In this document: positions 7,172 through 15,972 of the stretch, one piece after another
How positions within the stretch are numbered: position 1 is the first letter of the stretch
Layout: every line of letters starts with the position of its first letter
Notes under the pieces: model-generated
The model's database searches: none
What the model was told of the DNA's origin: nothing
What the model saw: the letters and a program-made list of their open reading frames with translations, nothing else
NCBI GenBank assembly: GCA_031269335.1
Contig: JAISZI010000091.1
Coordinates: 1-60,411, forward strand
DNA: 60,411 nucleotides
Reading direction: 5' to 3'
Origin: Puniceicoccales bacterium
Lineage (GTDB): Bacteria; Verrucomicrobiota; Verrucomicrobiia; Opitutales; UBA953
Translations under genes and position numbers: made by a program

Positions 7172-9547
7172 TTAAAACTTTGCCGTGAGCGAGACGAATC
7201 CGTTGATGCCCGGTTGTGTGTAACGGGTGCTGGTCATGCCACCGCCGGAGGTGCGGGCGGACGACCATGTGAAGTATTCTTCGTTGGTGATGTTGTTTAT
7301 GCCGACGTTCACCGTCCAGTTTTCGGTGAAGCGGTAGAAGACCGCCCAGTCCAACGTGGTAAATCCGTCCACGGGGGCGGCGTAGCTTCCGGTGGCTTCC
7401 GGTCCGATGTCTTTTTCGTCTTTATCGGCGACGTAGGTGAGGGTGAGGCGGGTGCCCCATTTGTTTTCCGGCGAGACATAGCCGACGTAACCGACTATTT
7501 GCCAGGGATTAACGGAGGGAAGCGGGAGTTTGACGCCTTCGACGTCTTGTTTGCCCTTTGTCCACGAGAAGGCGACCCCGGCTTGGAATCCGAGTTTGCT
7601 CACCCAGTTGTAACTTACTTCTACGCCGTAGATTGTGACGTCATCCAAGTTGCGGCCGGTGTAGATTTGGTAACCATCGTCGGAGGTTATTCCCGTGTTG
7701 TAGAGAGGCTCGATGAAGCTGTCGTAGAGGTTGTAAAAACCTGCGACGCGGAAGGCGTGTTCGTTGGTGTTTCCTTGGACGCCGATCTCGAAGTTGTTTG
7801 CAGTTTCTTCTTTCAGATCGGGGTTGGGGAGCACGCGAATTTGTGCGCCTGTCATACCGCCGCCGCTGTGGTTGAAGACGCCGTTTAGCTCGCCTGCGGT
7901 TGGGTTGCGCGTGCCCATGGCGTAGAGGGCATAGACGTTGATGTCGTTGGTGATTTTATAGAGGCCGCTCAGCCCGGGAGAAACCGACCAGTTGACGTAG
8001 GAGGCGGCTTCCGCGTTGGTGTAGGTGCTGAAAGAGCCTACGTTGTCGGGATTTACGTTATAGTAATCGGTGCGCAGACTTGGCGTGACGACAAAGGCTT
8101 TGCTTCGCCCGAGGGCGATCTTGTCGGAGGCGAAGACGGCGGCGCGATACACGTCGGAGGGACTCATCACAAAGGCCGCTGCTGCGTCGTCACCGTTTTC
8201 AACACGTGCGAAGTCCATCGTGTTGACGGCGAACGAGGCTTCGATGCCGTATTGGATAAGTTGCGAGACGCTGCCTGAATCTATGCTCTTGCGGGCGTGG
8301 GAGTTGACACCACGGATTTGCGTTTCGTGGACGAGGGTGTTGACGCGTTCGCGTTCGGTGACTCCCGTTGGGCGGGTGATGCGTGTGACGTCGTGGCTGA
8401 CGGTATTTGCGGAAGTGTCCTGCCAATAACCGTTGATGTTGACGGCGTCGTAAATCGCCGTGGGGCTGGTGATTTCCGCGCCGAGTGAGAAGCGGAGACG
8501 TTCGCGCTGAACCTCTTGCGTAGGCGTGAGATAGTCGTAGCTCATGGTTGGTCCCATGCTCATAGAACCGGCGGCGTTAATCCCTTTAACGTTATAGTTG
8601 AGGTAATAATAATCCACGATGGCTTCGAGTTTCACATTGTCGTATTTTCGGTCGAGTTTGGCGATAACGGCTTGGCTTTGAAAGCGTTGCGGGTTGAGCG
8701 TGTCGTCTCCGCGTGTTTCGAGTTCTTCGCCTTTGCGGATGCTATAGACGACGCTTGCCGCCCATTCGCCATTGCCTACGGCGCCTTGGACGAGGTCGTT
8801 GACGCTGTTGTTTGCCGTGGCGAAGGTGACGGTGTTGGTGAGGATGCGGCCATCAAGGGATTTGCCGAGCAGCTGTTCGGGACCGGTGGAGAGGGTGGCG
8901 ATCGCGCCGCTCATCGCGCCGGAGCCGTAAAGGCTGGATGCGGCGGTTTTGAAGATTTCCACCTGACCGTAAACGGCGGGGTCGAAGTAGATGCGCCCGG
9001 GAGAGGCGGCGTTGCCGCCGTGGGTAAAGTCGTCCGGCTGGGGGATGCCGTCGGTGAGGATGGCGACGCGGTCGCCTTCGAGGCCGCGGATGTTAATGCC
9101 GCGTTCGCCGCCCGTGGAATAGGAGCTTGAGGCGGAGGAGACGCCCGCTGAGAACGGCACGCCGACGCCCGGCACGTATTTAAGGGTGTCGCCGAGGGTG
9201 ACGGCTCCGGTGGAGCGGATGTCGTCGAGGGTGACGGCTTCGACGGAACCGGCGACTTGGTAGGGCGATTCTTGAATGCGCGTGGCGACGACGACGACGG
9301 TCATGTCGGCTTTTTTTTCCTTTTCCGCTTCGGCGGCGGCTGGAGCGGCGGTGGATTTCGCCGGTGCTTTTATTGGCGCCGGCGTCGGCGCGGGGGCGGC
9401 TTTTGCGGCGGGTGCCGTGGCTTTGGCTGGCGCGGGGGCGGTTTTGGCTGGTGCAGCGGTTGGCGGCGGCACCGGATTCGTTTGCGCGGCGAGGAACGGC
9501 ACCGAAGTAAGTGCGGCTGCGGCAAGCAGCAGGTTGCGTGTTTTCAT
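7172..9547 (-). CDS. TonB-dependent heme/hemoglobin receptor
   Basis: 791-residue outer-membrane receptor. A signal peptide (MKTRNLLLAAAALTSVPFLA) is followed by an Ala/Pro/Lys-rich linker of about 55 residues. Then comes the plug: TRIQESPYQVAGSVEAVT, and GINIRGLEGDRVAILTDGIP, which is typical of hemoglobin/heme receptors. The barrel contains NPDLKEETANNFEIG (the NPxL box), and the chain ends in an aromatic residue (TAKF), as barrels do. Where heme receptors usually carry a FRAP box, this one reads GTRNPTAGEL. The frame extends upstream to 9625, but the start at 9547 gives a clean signal peptide. It lies downstream of the heme ABC transporter genes and upstream of the hutW-like gene. Heme is the inferred ligand. 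Confidence 0.85.
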   Translation of the reverse strand: MKTRNLLLAAAALTSVPFLAAQTNPVPPPTAAPAKTAPAPAKATAPAAKAAPAPTPAPIKAPAKSTAAPAAAEAEKEKKADMTVVVVATRIQESPYQVAGSVEAVTLDDIRSTGAVTLGDTLKYVPGVGVPFSAGVSSASSSYSTGGERGINIRGLEGDRVAILTDGIPQPDDFTHGGNAASPGRIYFDPAVYGQVEIFKTAASSLYGSGAMSGAIATLSTGPEQLLGKSLDGRILTNTVTFATANNSVNDLVQGAVGNGEWAASVVYSIRKGEELETRGDDTLNPQRFQSQAVIAKLDRKYDNVKLEAIVDYYYLNYNVKGINAAGSMSMGPTMSYDYLTPTQEVQRERLRFSLGAEITSPTAIYDAVNINGYWQDTSANTVSHDVTRITRPTGVTERERVNTLVHETQIRGVNSHARKSIDSGSVSQLIQYGIEASFAVNTMDFARVENGDDAAAAFVMSPSDVYRAAVFASDKIALGRSKAFVVTPSLRTDYYNVNPDNVGSFSTYTNAEAASYVNWSVSPGLSGLYKITNDINVYALYAMGTRNPTAGELNGVFNHSGGGMTGAQIRVLPNPDLKEETANNFEIGVQGNTNEHAFRVAGFYNLYDSFIEPLYNTGITSDDGYQIYTGRNLDDVTIYGVEVSYNWVSKLGFQAGVAFSWTKGKQDVEGVKLPLPSVNPWQIVGYVGYVSPENKWGTRLTLTYVADKDEKDIGPEATGSYAAPVDGFTTLDWAVFYRFTENWTVNVGINNITNEEYFTWSSARTSGGGMTSTRYTQPGINGFVSLTAKF

Positions 9548-9621
9548 GCTTATTTTTGTATGTGTGTTGTTTGTGTTCCCACGTAGGGGGAAATGGGTTG
9601 CGGGCGGCGTGGTGGTGGTCT

Positions 9622-10698
9622 TCACGAGGCGGGTTCTATTTGGATGAAGGGGTGTGTGGTGGGGGTTTCGCGGAGTATTCTGGCGTTGACGCCATAGACG
9701 GTGCTGACGCGTTCGCAGGTGAGGGTGTCGCGGGTGGGACCGTCGCCGGCGGTGTTGCCGTTGTCGAGGAGGAGCACCTTGTCGGCGTAGCGCATGGCGA
9801 GGTTGAGGTCGTGGAGGACGGCGACGACGCCGAAGTGGTGCTGGCGGGCGAAATCGCGGACCATGGAAAGCATGGTGTGCTGGTGGCGTAAATCCAAGGC
9901 GGAGGTGGGTTCATCAAGGAGGAGCCAGCGGGCGGGGGGTGCGGGTGAATTGGGAGTTGACGGATAAGGGGCGGAGTCTGAAGAAGCAGGTGAATCCGGC
10001 GGGAGCGGAATGGTGGCGGCAGTCGGGGTGCCGGTTTTCGCTTGTTCCGCATTAACGCCGCAGGTGCTGGAGGGAATAGGACAGGGGGGACGAGTCCGAC
10101 GCACAGGCCACAGGCGTCCAAGTTTCCCCGCGAGTCCTATTCTCCCCAACACCTGCGGCGCGGCAGATCGGTGGTGATTAGGGTGTTGATGATGATGTTG
10201 GTGTTGGGGTGAGAGAGGGGCGTCGGCGTCAGCGTCGGCGAGCTGAGCGAGGACACGGGCGAGGTGGACGCGTTGTTTTTCGCCACCGGAAAGCGTGTGG
10301 AAGCGGCGGTGCCGGAAGTGCGTCATGCCGGTGTCGGCGAGGGCTTTTTCGCAGGCTTCCCAGTCGCGTTCGCTTTCCCAACCGGTGAGGTGGGGGATGC
10401 GACCGAGGAGGACGACTTCTTCGACGCTGAAGTCGAAGCTGACGGCGGCCTCTTGGGAGAGGACGGCGCGGATGCGGGAAAGTCCCGCTGCGGAATAGGT
10501 GTGCAAGGGGTGTCCGTTGAGGGAGACCGTGCCGACGTCGGGGTGGAGGGATCCGCTGATGATTTTGAGGAGCGTGGATTTACCGGCGCCGTTGGGACCG
10601 AGGATGGCGCCCAGTTCGCCTGGGGCGAATGCGACGGAAATATCGTTGAGAATGGTCTTTCCCGACCTACGGAGCGTGATGTTGGCGGCGGCGAGCAT
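9622..10698 (-). CDS. hmuV: Heme ABC transporter ATP-binding protein (HmuV-like) with long insertion
   Basis: 358 residues against about 260 for the family. Walker A GPNGAGKST (34-42), Q-loop SQEAAV (81-86), signature LSGGEKQRVHLARVLAQL (136-153), Walker B WLLLDEPTSALD (258-269) and H-loop VLHDLN are intact. In relatives Walker B follows the signature after about ten residues; here about 100 residues lie between them (154-256). This insertion has a His/Gln-rich part, then a segment coded by a 105-bp palindromic element, then a Pro/Ser/Ala-rich part. The frame is kept throughout, so the ATPase may still work, with a loop bulging out between the two motifs. Start ATG 10698 is 15 bp after the permease gene. 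The protein would power heme import through the FecCD permease. Confidence 0.85.
   Translation of the reverse strand: MLAAANITLRRSGKTILNDISVAFAPGELGAILGPNGAGKSTLLKIISGSLHPDVGTVSLNGHPLHTYSAAGLSRIRAVLSQEAAVSFDFSVEEVVLLGRIPHLTGWESERDWEACEKALADTGMTHFRHRRFHTLSGGEKQRVHLARVLAQLADADADAPLSPQHQHHHQHPNHHRSAAPQVLGRIGLAGKLGRLWPVRRTRPPCPIPSSTCGVNAEQAKTGTPTAATIPLPPDSPASSDSAPYPSTPNSPAPPARWLLLDEPTSALDLRHQHTMLSMVRDFARQHHFGVVAVLHDLNLAMRYADKVLLLDNGNTAGDGPTRDTLTCERVSTVYGVNARILRETPTTHPFIQIEPAS
10056..10160. repeat. 105-bp palindromic (MITE/RPE-like) element inside hmuV
   Basis: 27-bp terminal inverted repeats: 10056-10082 against 10134-10160, matching at 24 of 27 positions (outer sequence CGCCGCAGGTG). An inner pair GACGC/GCGTC extends the fold. 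The length is a multiple of three, and the element encodes residues 180-215 of the ATPase without breaking the frame. No target duplication is obvious. Confidence 0.7.
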
Positions 10699-10712
10699 GG
10701 CGTTGGCAGGTG

Positions 10713-11819
10713 TCAGGCACGGTGTTGACGGTTGCGTTTGATGATGAGGGAGAGAAATACAGGGGCACCGAAGAGACCGGTGAGAATGCCGATGGACAAC
10801 TCGGCGGGGGCAACGATGACGCGAGCTGCCATGTCGGCGGCGAGGAGGAGAGCCGCGCCGACAAGGGCGGAGGCAGGCATGAGGAAGCGGTGGTCGGCAC
10901 CGATGGCGACACGGACGATGTGCGGGGCAACGAGGGCAATGAAGCCTATCATGCCGCACAGGGCAACGGAGGCGCCGACAAGGGACGCAGAGAGGGCGAT
11001 TATGCCGCGCTTCACGCGACGCACATCTATGCCGAGGTGTGCGGCGTCTTCCTCGCCGAGAGCAAGAGCGTTCAGGGCGCGGGCGAAGCGCGGCAAAGTG
11101 AATACGGGGACGAGAATGAACAGCGCCGCCGCGAATATCAGTTCCCACGTGGCGCGGTGCAGTGACCCCATTGTCCAAAAGGTGACGGACTGTAACTCCT
11201 CGGCGGTGGCGACAAAGGTGTTAAGCAGACCGATGAAGGCGCCGCCGAGCGCGTTGATGGCGATGCCGACAAGGAGCATTGAAATGAGGTCCACCTGTCC
11301 CCGACGCAGCGAAAGGGTGTAAATGAGTGCCGTCATGAGAATCGCGCCCACCATGGCGGCAAGGGGCGTGAGATAGAGGTTGAAGGTGGAAATAAATTCA
11401 GGGGAAACCCACTTGGGGACGAGTATCATCATAGTGATCGCTCCAATCGCCCCGCCTCCTGAAACACCGATGATGCCGGGGTCGGCGAGGGGATTGCGAA
11501 AAACGCCCTGCATGGAGGCGCCCGCCATGGCGAGACCGCCGCCGACAACGATGGCGAGGAGGGTGCGCGGTAAGCGCAAATACCAGACAACGGTGTCGCC
11601 GGTGGGGGTGGTGACAGCGAAGGGGAACACGCGCTCGGCAATGGCGCCAAAGACTTCCCGCAGGGAGAGTTCCATGGGACCGATGAGGAGCGAGGCGAGT
11701 GCAAAGGGGACAAGGAGCACTGCGAGCACCCAAATCAGGCGGCGGCGGTCTTTGGGACGGCTGAGCGGCGGGCGCGGTGCAGCGGCGGGCGCGGTGTCTG
11801 ATACGGCAGTGGACAACAT
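10713..11819 (-). CDS. hmuU: Heme ABC transporter permease, FecCD family
   Basis: 368 residues, highly hydrophobic, with about ten membrane segments expected. FecCD family hallmarks are present: RLPRTLLAIVVGGGLAMAG and MQGVFRNPLADPGIIGVSGG near residues 85-125, and a GMIGFIALVAPHIVR segment near the C-terminus. A 35-residue Pro/Arg-rich cytoplasmic leader precedes the first membrane helix. It forms the channel for the HmuT-like binding protein and the ATPase; the three genes are consecutive with short gaps (27 and 14 bp). Heme specificity comes from context, since FecCD permeases also serve siderophores and cobalamin. Confidence 0.87.
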   Translation of the reverse strand: MLSTAVSDTAPAAAPRPPLSRPKDRRRLIWVLAVLLVPFALASLLIGPMELSLREVFGAIAERVFPFAVTTPTGDTVVWYLRLPRTLLAIVVGGGLAMAGASMQGVFRNPLADPGIIGVSGGGAIGAITMMILVPKWVSPEFISTFNLYLTPLAAMVGAILMTALIYTLSLRRGQVDLISMLLVGIAINALGGAFIGLLNTFVATAEELQSVTFWTMGSLHRATWELIFAAALFILVPVFTLPRFARALNALALGEEDAAHLGIDVRRVKRGIIALSASLVGASVALCGMIGFIALVAPHIVRVAIGADHRFLMPASALVGAALLLAADMAARVIVAPAELSIGILTGLFGAPVFLSLIIKRNRQHRA

Positions 11820-11846
11820 TGGCGGCGCGCGAGGTGCGTGGTGAAA

Positions 11847-12854
11847 TTACAAATTACAAATCGCGAGCGCCCGGGATAACGCTCGTGGCGAACATTCCAC
11901 CGTGTCGTTGGCGGCGGGCGCAGGCGGTTGACCATCAAGACCGTAGAAGATTTTCGCGAGGCGCAGGGTGGTGTCGCCCGCACGCGGACCGATGATGAGA
12001 AACTCGCCCATGTCGATGGGGACGCACTTTGTTTTTTCGAGCAAATCGGCACTCTTGAACCCGAAGCGTTTGAGGAACTTGCGCGGCTCTGCGGGGGCGG
12101 AGAGGTCGCCCTTGCGCGTGTGGGAGGCGACAAGGATTATGTCGGGGCGCGCTTTTAAGAGTGCTTCCTCGGAGACCTGTTTGTAGCCGCGAAACTCGGA
12201 AAAGATGTTTCTGCCGCCCGCCATCTTGATAATGCCGTCGGCTTGCGTCTCGGTCCCGGCGGCGGAGGTGGCCCCGGCCATGCCCATTAGAAAAGCGACG
12301 GAGGGCGGTTTGCGACCGGCGGTGAGCGAACGCACTTTGGCGAATTTCGCCTGAATCTCCTCGATGAGGGCAACGGCCTCTTTTTCGCGGGAGACTTCGC
12401 GACCGAGCGTCTTGATGGCGGCGAAGAGGGTTTCCTCGGAGCGCGGGTTTTCGACAATGACGAGGGGAACGCGGCTGGATTTGAGCTGTTTGACGGCGGC
12501 GGGCGGACCGAGACCGGAGCCGGAGATGATTTTCGTCGGCCTGACACTGAGCACTCCTTCGGCGGAAATGGCGCGATAAATGCCCACCTGCGGGAATGTC
12601 TTCGCCCGTTCGGGGTAAAGGCTCGTGCGGTCAACGGCGACGACGTCGCCTTCGGCGCCAAGCGCGAAGACAATCTCGGTAATGGGACCGCCCATGACGA
12701 CAAGGCGTTCTTTGCGCGGCGCAGGCGCCCCCGCCGCAGACGGCGTCGGAAGCGAGGCGCAGAGAAGAAATAACCCCGCGAGAAAAACTCCCAAGGCGGG
12801 GAGCGGGCAGTGCCGGAAGCGGCGGCGGAGGCATGGATTTACCGTGGTGGTCAT
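11847..12854 (-). CDS. hmuT: Periplasmic heme-binding protein (HmuT-like)
   Basis: 335 residues. A signal peptide is seen (Arg-rich start, hydrophobic FLAGLFLLCASLP, cleavage probably after PSAAGA). The body matches the cluster III solute-binding fold used for heme: RLVVMGGPITEIVFALGA at the start of the mature protein, then VGIYRAISAEGVLSVRPTKI, which is characteristic of HmuT and places a Tyr (in GIYR) at the usual heme-ligand position. There is no lipobox Cys at the expected site, so a soluble periplasmic protein is likely. It is second in the operon, just before the permease gene. Confidence 0.84.
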   Translation of the reverse strand: MTTTVNPCLRRRFRHCPLPALGVFLAGLFLLCASLPTPSAAGAPAPRKERLVVMGGPITEIVFALGAEGDVVAVDRTSLYPERAKTFPQVGIYRAISAEGVLSVRPTKIISGSGLGPPAAVKQLKSSRVPLVIVENPRSEETLFAAIKTLGREVSREKEAVALIEEIQAKFAKVRSLTAGRKPPSVAFLMGMAGATSAAGTETQADGIIKMAGGRNIFSEFRGYKQVSEEALLKARPDIILVASHTRKGDLSAPAEPRKFLKRFGFKSADLLEKTKCVPIDMGEFLIIGPRAGDTTLRLAKIFYGLDGQPPAPAANDTVECSPRALSRALAICNL

Positions 12855-12935
12855 GGGCGGCTGTGGTGTTGGTGATTAGCGGTGTTAAGGATGGGAATTA
12901 TCCTTTTTAGGAAAAACGGCGCGGTGCTACGGGTG

Positions 12936-13895
12936 TCAGAGTTTCTCCAGCTCCGCGGCGGCGGCGCCGTCGCTCGCGACGCGCATCCAGACGACGGGTT
13001 TGTCAGCTTCGTCCTTGAAGGTGACGGTGAGCGTTTTGGTGCCGAGGTCGGTGACGCGGAAGGCGTGCTTAATGGCATTTTCGCCCAGGTGCATGTGCAG
13101 CTCTTTGTCGAGGATGTTGAACCACGGTCCGAAAACGGAGAGCTTGAAGACCGGTGCGGTGACGCTCAGAAGCGCGTTCCCGTTGGCAACGCTGACGGTG
13201 ACGGATTCGCCGGACTTCACGGCGGCTTCGAGGAGTGTTTTGAAACTGTTCGCAGGCAGTTCGACGGGCGGCTCTTTGGGCGCACCGCCATGCCCGTGCG
13301 AGTGCCCGCTTCCCCCGCAGGAACAGCCGTGGGAATGCCCCTCGTGGTGGTGGCCAGCGGCATCGTCAGCAACGGGCTGCGCGGCGAAAACCGGCGTCTG
13401 ATCGGCGGAATGCCACTGCTTCACCCACTCGTCAAATTCGGGAATCTTGGACTCGTCGCGAATGTAAGCCTTGATGACGGCGTTTCCGGCGGCATCGAAA
13501 AACTGGGCGCCCCGCTTGACATACTGCGCAGCGTGGACGACGAAGCCGTGGGCGATGCCCGCTTTGATGAAGGCGAGACGCGTGCCCTCGCCATTCGCAG
13601 AAAGAAAGGCGCCCTTGTCCTCAAACTTCAACGTGGCGTCCTTTTCAAGCACGGCCGCCTCGTTGCGCACAAGGTAGAGCGATTCTCCAAAGGCGGAGAA
13701 ACCGTCAAAGAACGCGAACAGATCGTCCGTCTTCAAACGAAAGGAAGTGTCGCCGTTGCCGAGCGCGATAAGGTGCGCCTCCGAGACGCCGAGCTTCTTG
13801 GCGGCGTCACGCGTGTAAAGGCGCGGCTCCTTGGTTTTTAGTTCCTGCCATGCTTGGCGGAGTTCCTCTGGTGTTGCGTTGGTTGTGAGACTCAT
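12936..13895 (-). CDS. HemS/ChuX-like heme-handling protein with His-rich insert
   Basis: 319 residues. The N-terminal half has the HemS/HmuS start pattern (LRQAWQELK.KEPRLYTRDAAKKLGVSEAHLIALGNG), and the second half (about 210-319) resembles the family's second repeat (FGPWFNILDKELHMHLGEN). Between them, residues 182-202 form a His/Gly/Cys-rich stretch with ten His and a CSC pair, unusual for the family and suggestive of metal or heme binding. HemS-family proteins carry or degrade heme in the cytoplasm. ATG 13895 is used rather than the TTG two codons upstream. It is the first gene of the heme operon, with an AT-rich promoter region before it. Confidence 0.72.
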   Translation of the reverse strand: MSLTTNATPEELRQAWQELKTKEPRLYTRDAAKKLGVSEAHLIALGNGDTSFRLKTDDLFAFFDGFSAFGESLYLVRNEAAVLEKDATLKFEDKGAFLSANGEGTRLAFIKAGIAHGFVVHAAQYVKRGAQFFDAAGNAVIKAYIRDESKIPEFDEWVKQWHSADQTPVFAAQPVADDAAGHHHEGHSHGCSCGGSGHSHGHGGAPKEPPVELPANSFKTLLEAAVKSGESVTVSVANGNALLSVTAPVFKLSVFGPWFNILDKELHMHLGENAIKHAFRVTDLGTKTLTVTFKDEADKPVVWMRVASDGAAAAELEKL

Positions 13896-14256
13896 TTGCA
13901 AACACAGAGAGAACGAGATTGAGATTTGTTCGCAAGGATTTTTTTAGAAAATTAAAAAATAGTTAGAACTTATTCGTTAAGAGATAGATGTGATATTGCC
14001 AGCCATTGAAATCCGCCCGAAGATTCGCCGAAACGGGGCTGGGCAAAGGCGCGGGAGGCGGGAGAATTTCAAAGATTCGTGTCCTTCGCGGGCAAAATTC
14101 GGGTTAAATTTTCAATTCGCAATTGCGCCATTCCGCTTCTCCTTTTTCAGTTTTCGCATTTCCAAAGAACTTTTCCCGTGTAGCGCGGTTTGGTTCTTTG
14201 TCCTTCATTCATAGACATCCGAATCAAACACTGACACGTTCGCCTTTTCTTTTCCA
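13896..14256. promoter_or_regulatory. Divergent promoter region, heme operon / gspE
   Basis: 361 bp between divergently transcribed genes. An AT-rich block (13935-13990) lies 40-95 bp before the heme operon start and is the probable promoter. The part before gspE is pyrimidine-rich. I looked for a Fur box (GATAATGATAATCATTATC type) and saw no good match. No small gene is visible. Confidence 0.45.
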
Positions 14257-15933
14257 ATGCCTACCGCCAAAGAACTTACCGCCCACTTCGCTGGGCTGAC
14301 TCCCGAAAGCACCGAGGAAATCCTTGCCGCGCCCCGCGCCCGCCGCTGCGCCCTCCTCGCCGAGCGCATCGGACTCTCTCCCGTCGCCACAGCCGAACGC
14401 CTCGCCCTCCTTTCCGGCGTCCCCTTCCTCCCCCAAATCAATCTCGCCCCGGATGCCGCCCAAAAAATCCCGCTTCGCCTCGTCCACGAATACCAATGCC
14501 TCCCCATCGCCCCCGAATCCACCTCCCCGGACTCGCTTGCCCTCGCCACCAATTGGCCGGCTGACCCCCGCATGGACGCATGGGTGCTCGCCCTCACGGG
14601 AAAATTTCCGGCTTGGCACATCTCCACCCCGGAAGCCGTGGACAGCGCTATCCAGGAAAATTTCGGCGTTGGGTCGGGATCGCTCGATGCCGCAGAACTC
14701 GCCTCTCTCGGCGTTGAAAACGAAGAAGAGGAAGAAGTGGACGAAAACGCCGCCATTATTCGCTTCATTAACGAAATCATCACAAAAGCTGCCACCGACC
14801 GCGCCACCGACATTCACTTCGAGCCGCAAAAAGATTCTCTCATCATCCGCTACCGCATTGACGGGGAACTCGTCCCGGTGCGCCTCCCCGACAACCTCGT
14901 CCAATTTCAAGCCGCCCTCATTTCCCGCCTGAAAATCATGGCGAAATTAAATATCTCCGAACGCCGCCGCCCCCAGGACGGACGCATCCACTTCCGCCAC
15001 GGCAGCGACGATATCGACATCCGCGTATCCACCCTTCCCACCCTCCACGGCGAAAGCGTCTCCCTGCGCCTCCTCGGCACCAAAACCGCCCCGCTCTCTA
15101 TTTCCGATCTCGGGTTTTTGCCCGAAGACGAAACCACCATCGTCCGCCAAATCGAACGCCCCCACGGCATTATCCTCGTCACAGGTCCCACAGGATCAGG
15201 CAAGAGCACCACCCTCAACGCGTTTCTGCGGCGTATTCTCCGCCCCGAACTCCGCATTATGACGGTCGAAGACCCCGTCGAATACGAGGTGCCCTCCGTC
15301 AACCAAACCCAAGTCCACGCCGAGATCGGCCTCACCTTCGCAAACGTTTTGCGCAGCATTCTGCGCCAAGACCCGGACGTCATTATGGTCGGCGAAATTC
15401 GAGACCGCGAGACCGCCGACATCGCCATTCGCGCTTCCCTCACCGGACACCTCGTTCTCTCGACACTCCACACCAACGACGCAGCCGGCGCCCTCACCCG
15501 TCTCACCGACATGGGCATTGAGCCATTCCTCCTCGCCTCCTCCGTCGAACTCATCATCGCCCAACGCCTCGTCCGCCGCCTCTGCACCCGCTGCGCCAAA
15601 CCGGTGCAAAAACGCCGTGACGAACTCCTTCCCTACTTCGCCGCCCTCGGCATTCCCGCCACCGTCGCCGACACCGAAACCGTCAGGGAGCCAGTGGGTT
15701 GCGACTATTGCCGCAACATCGGCTACAAAGGGCGCGTCGGTATTTTCGAGATACTTCCAGTCAGCGAAGCCGTTCACTACCAAATTGTTAACCGAGCCTC
15801 CGCCCGGGAAATTCACGAACAAGCCCTCAAAGAAGGCATGCGCACCCTCCAAGCCTGCGGCTGGGAACAGGTTAAACGTGGCGTCACGACCCTCGCCGAA
15901 ATCATGACTTACGCGGAAAAATACGAAGAATAG
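14257..15933 (+). CDS. gspE: Type II secretion / type IV pilus assembly ATPase (GspE/PilB)
   Basis: 558 residues. After an N-terminal GspE-type domain (to about 135) and an acidic linker (154-162), the motor domain shows the RIDGEL region (200-205), Walker A GPTGSGKST (310-318), Asp box TVEDPVEYE (336-344), Walker B DVIMVGEIRD (374-383) and His box LSTLHTND (401-408). The four-Cys zinc site is present (Cys443, 446, 482, 485). It is a cytoplasmic hexameric ATPase driving pseudopilus or pilus assembly. gspF follows after 39 bp. No secretin or pseudopilin gene is in the window, so type II secretion and type IV pilus cannot be told apart here. Confidence 0.92.
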   Translation: MPTAKELTAHFAGLTPESTEEILAAPRARRCALLAERIGLSPVATAERLALLSGVPFLPQINLAPDAAQKIPLRLVHEYQCLPIAPESTSPDSLALATNWPADPRMDAWVLALTGKFPAWHISTPEAVDSAIQENFGVGSGSLDAAELASLGVENEEEEEVDENAAIIRFINEIITKAATDRATDIHFEPQKDSLIIRYRIDGELVPVRLPDNLVQFQAALISRLKIMAKLNISERRRPQDGRIHFRHGSDDIDIRVSTLPTLHGESVSLRLLGTKTAPLSISDLGFLPEDETTIVRQIERPHGIILVTGPTGSGKSTTLNAFLRRILRPELRIMTVEDPVEYEVPSVNQTQVHAEIGLTFANVLRSILRQDPDVIMVGEIRDRETADIAIRASLTGHLVLSTLHTNDAAGALTRLTDMGIEPFLLASSVELIIAQRLVRRLCTRCAKPVQKRRDELLPYFAALGIPATVADTETVREPVGCDYCRNIGYKGRVGIFEILPVSEAVHYQIVNRASAREIHEQALKEGMRTLQACGWEQVKRGVTTLAEIMTYAEKYEE

Positions 15934-15972
15934 CACCACCGCCTCAGACCAACCACGCCGCCTATCACCACA

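Noticed and set aside
9636-10121. 161-residue frame over the hmuV insertion
   Set aside because: Pro/Ser/Thr-rich shadow in another frame; the hmuV frame continues unbroken with Walker B and H-loop after the insertion.
13896-13990. Fur box before the heme operon
   Set aside because: The region is AT-rich, but no 19-bp inverted repeat of Fur type could be found by eye.
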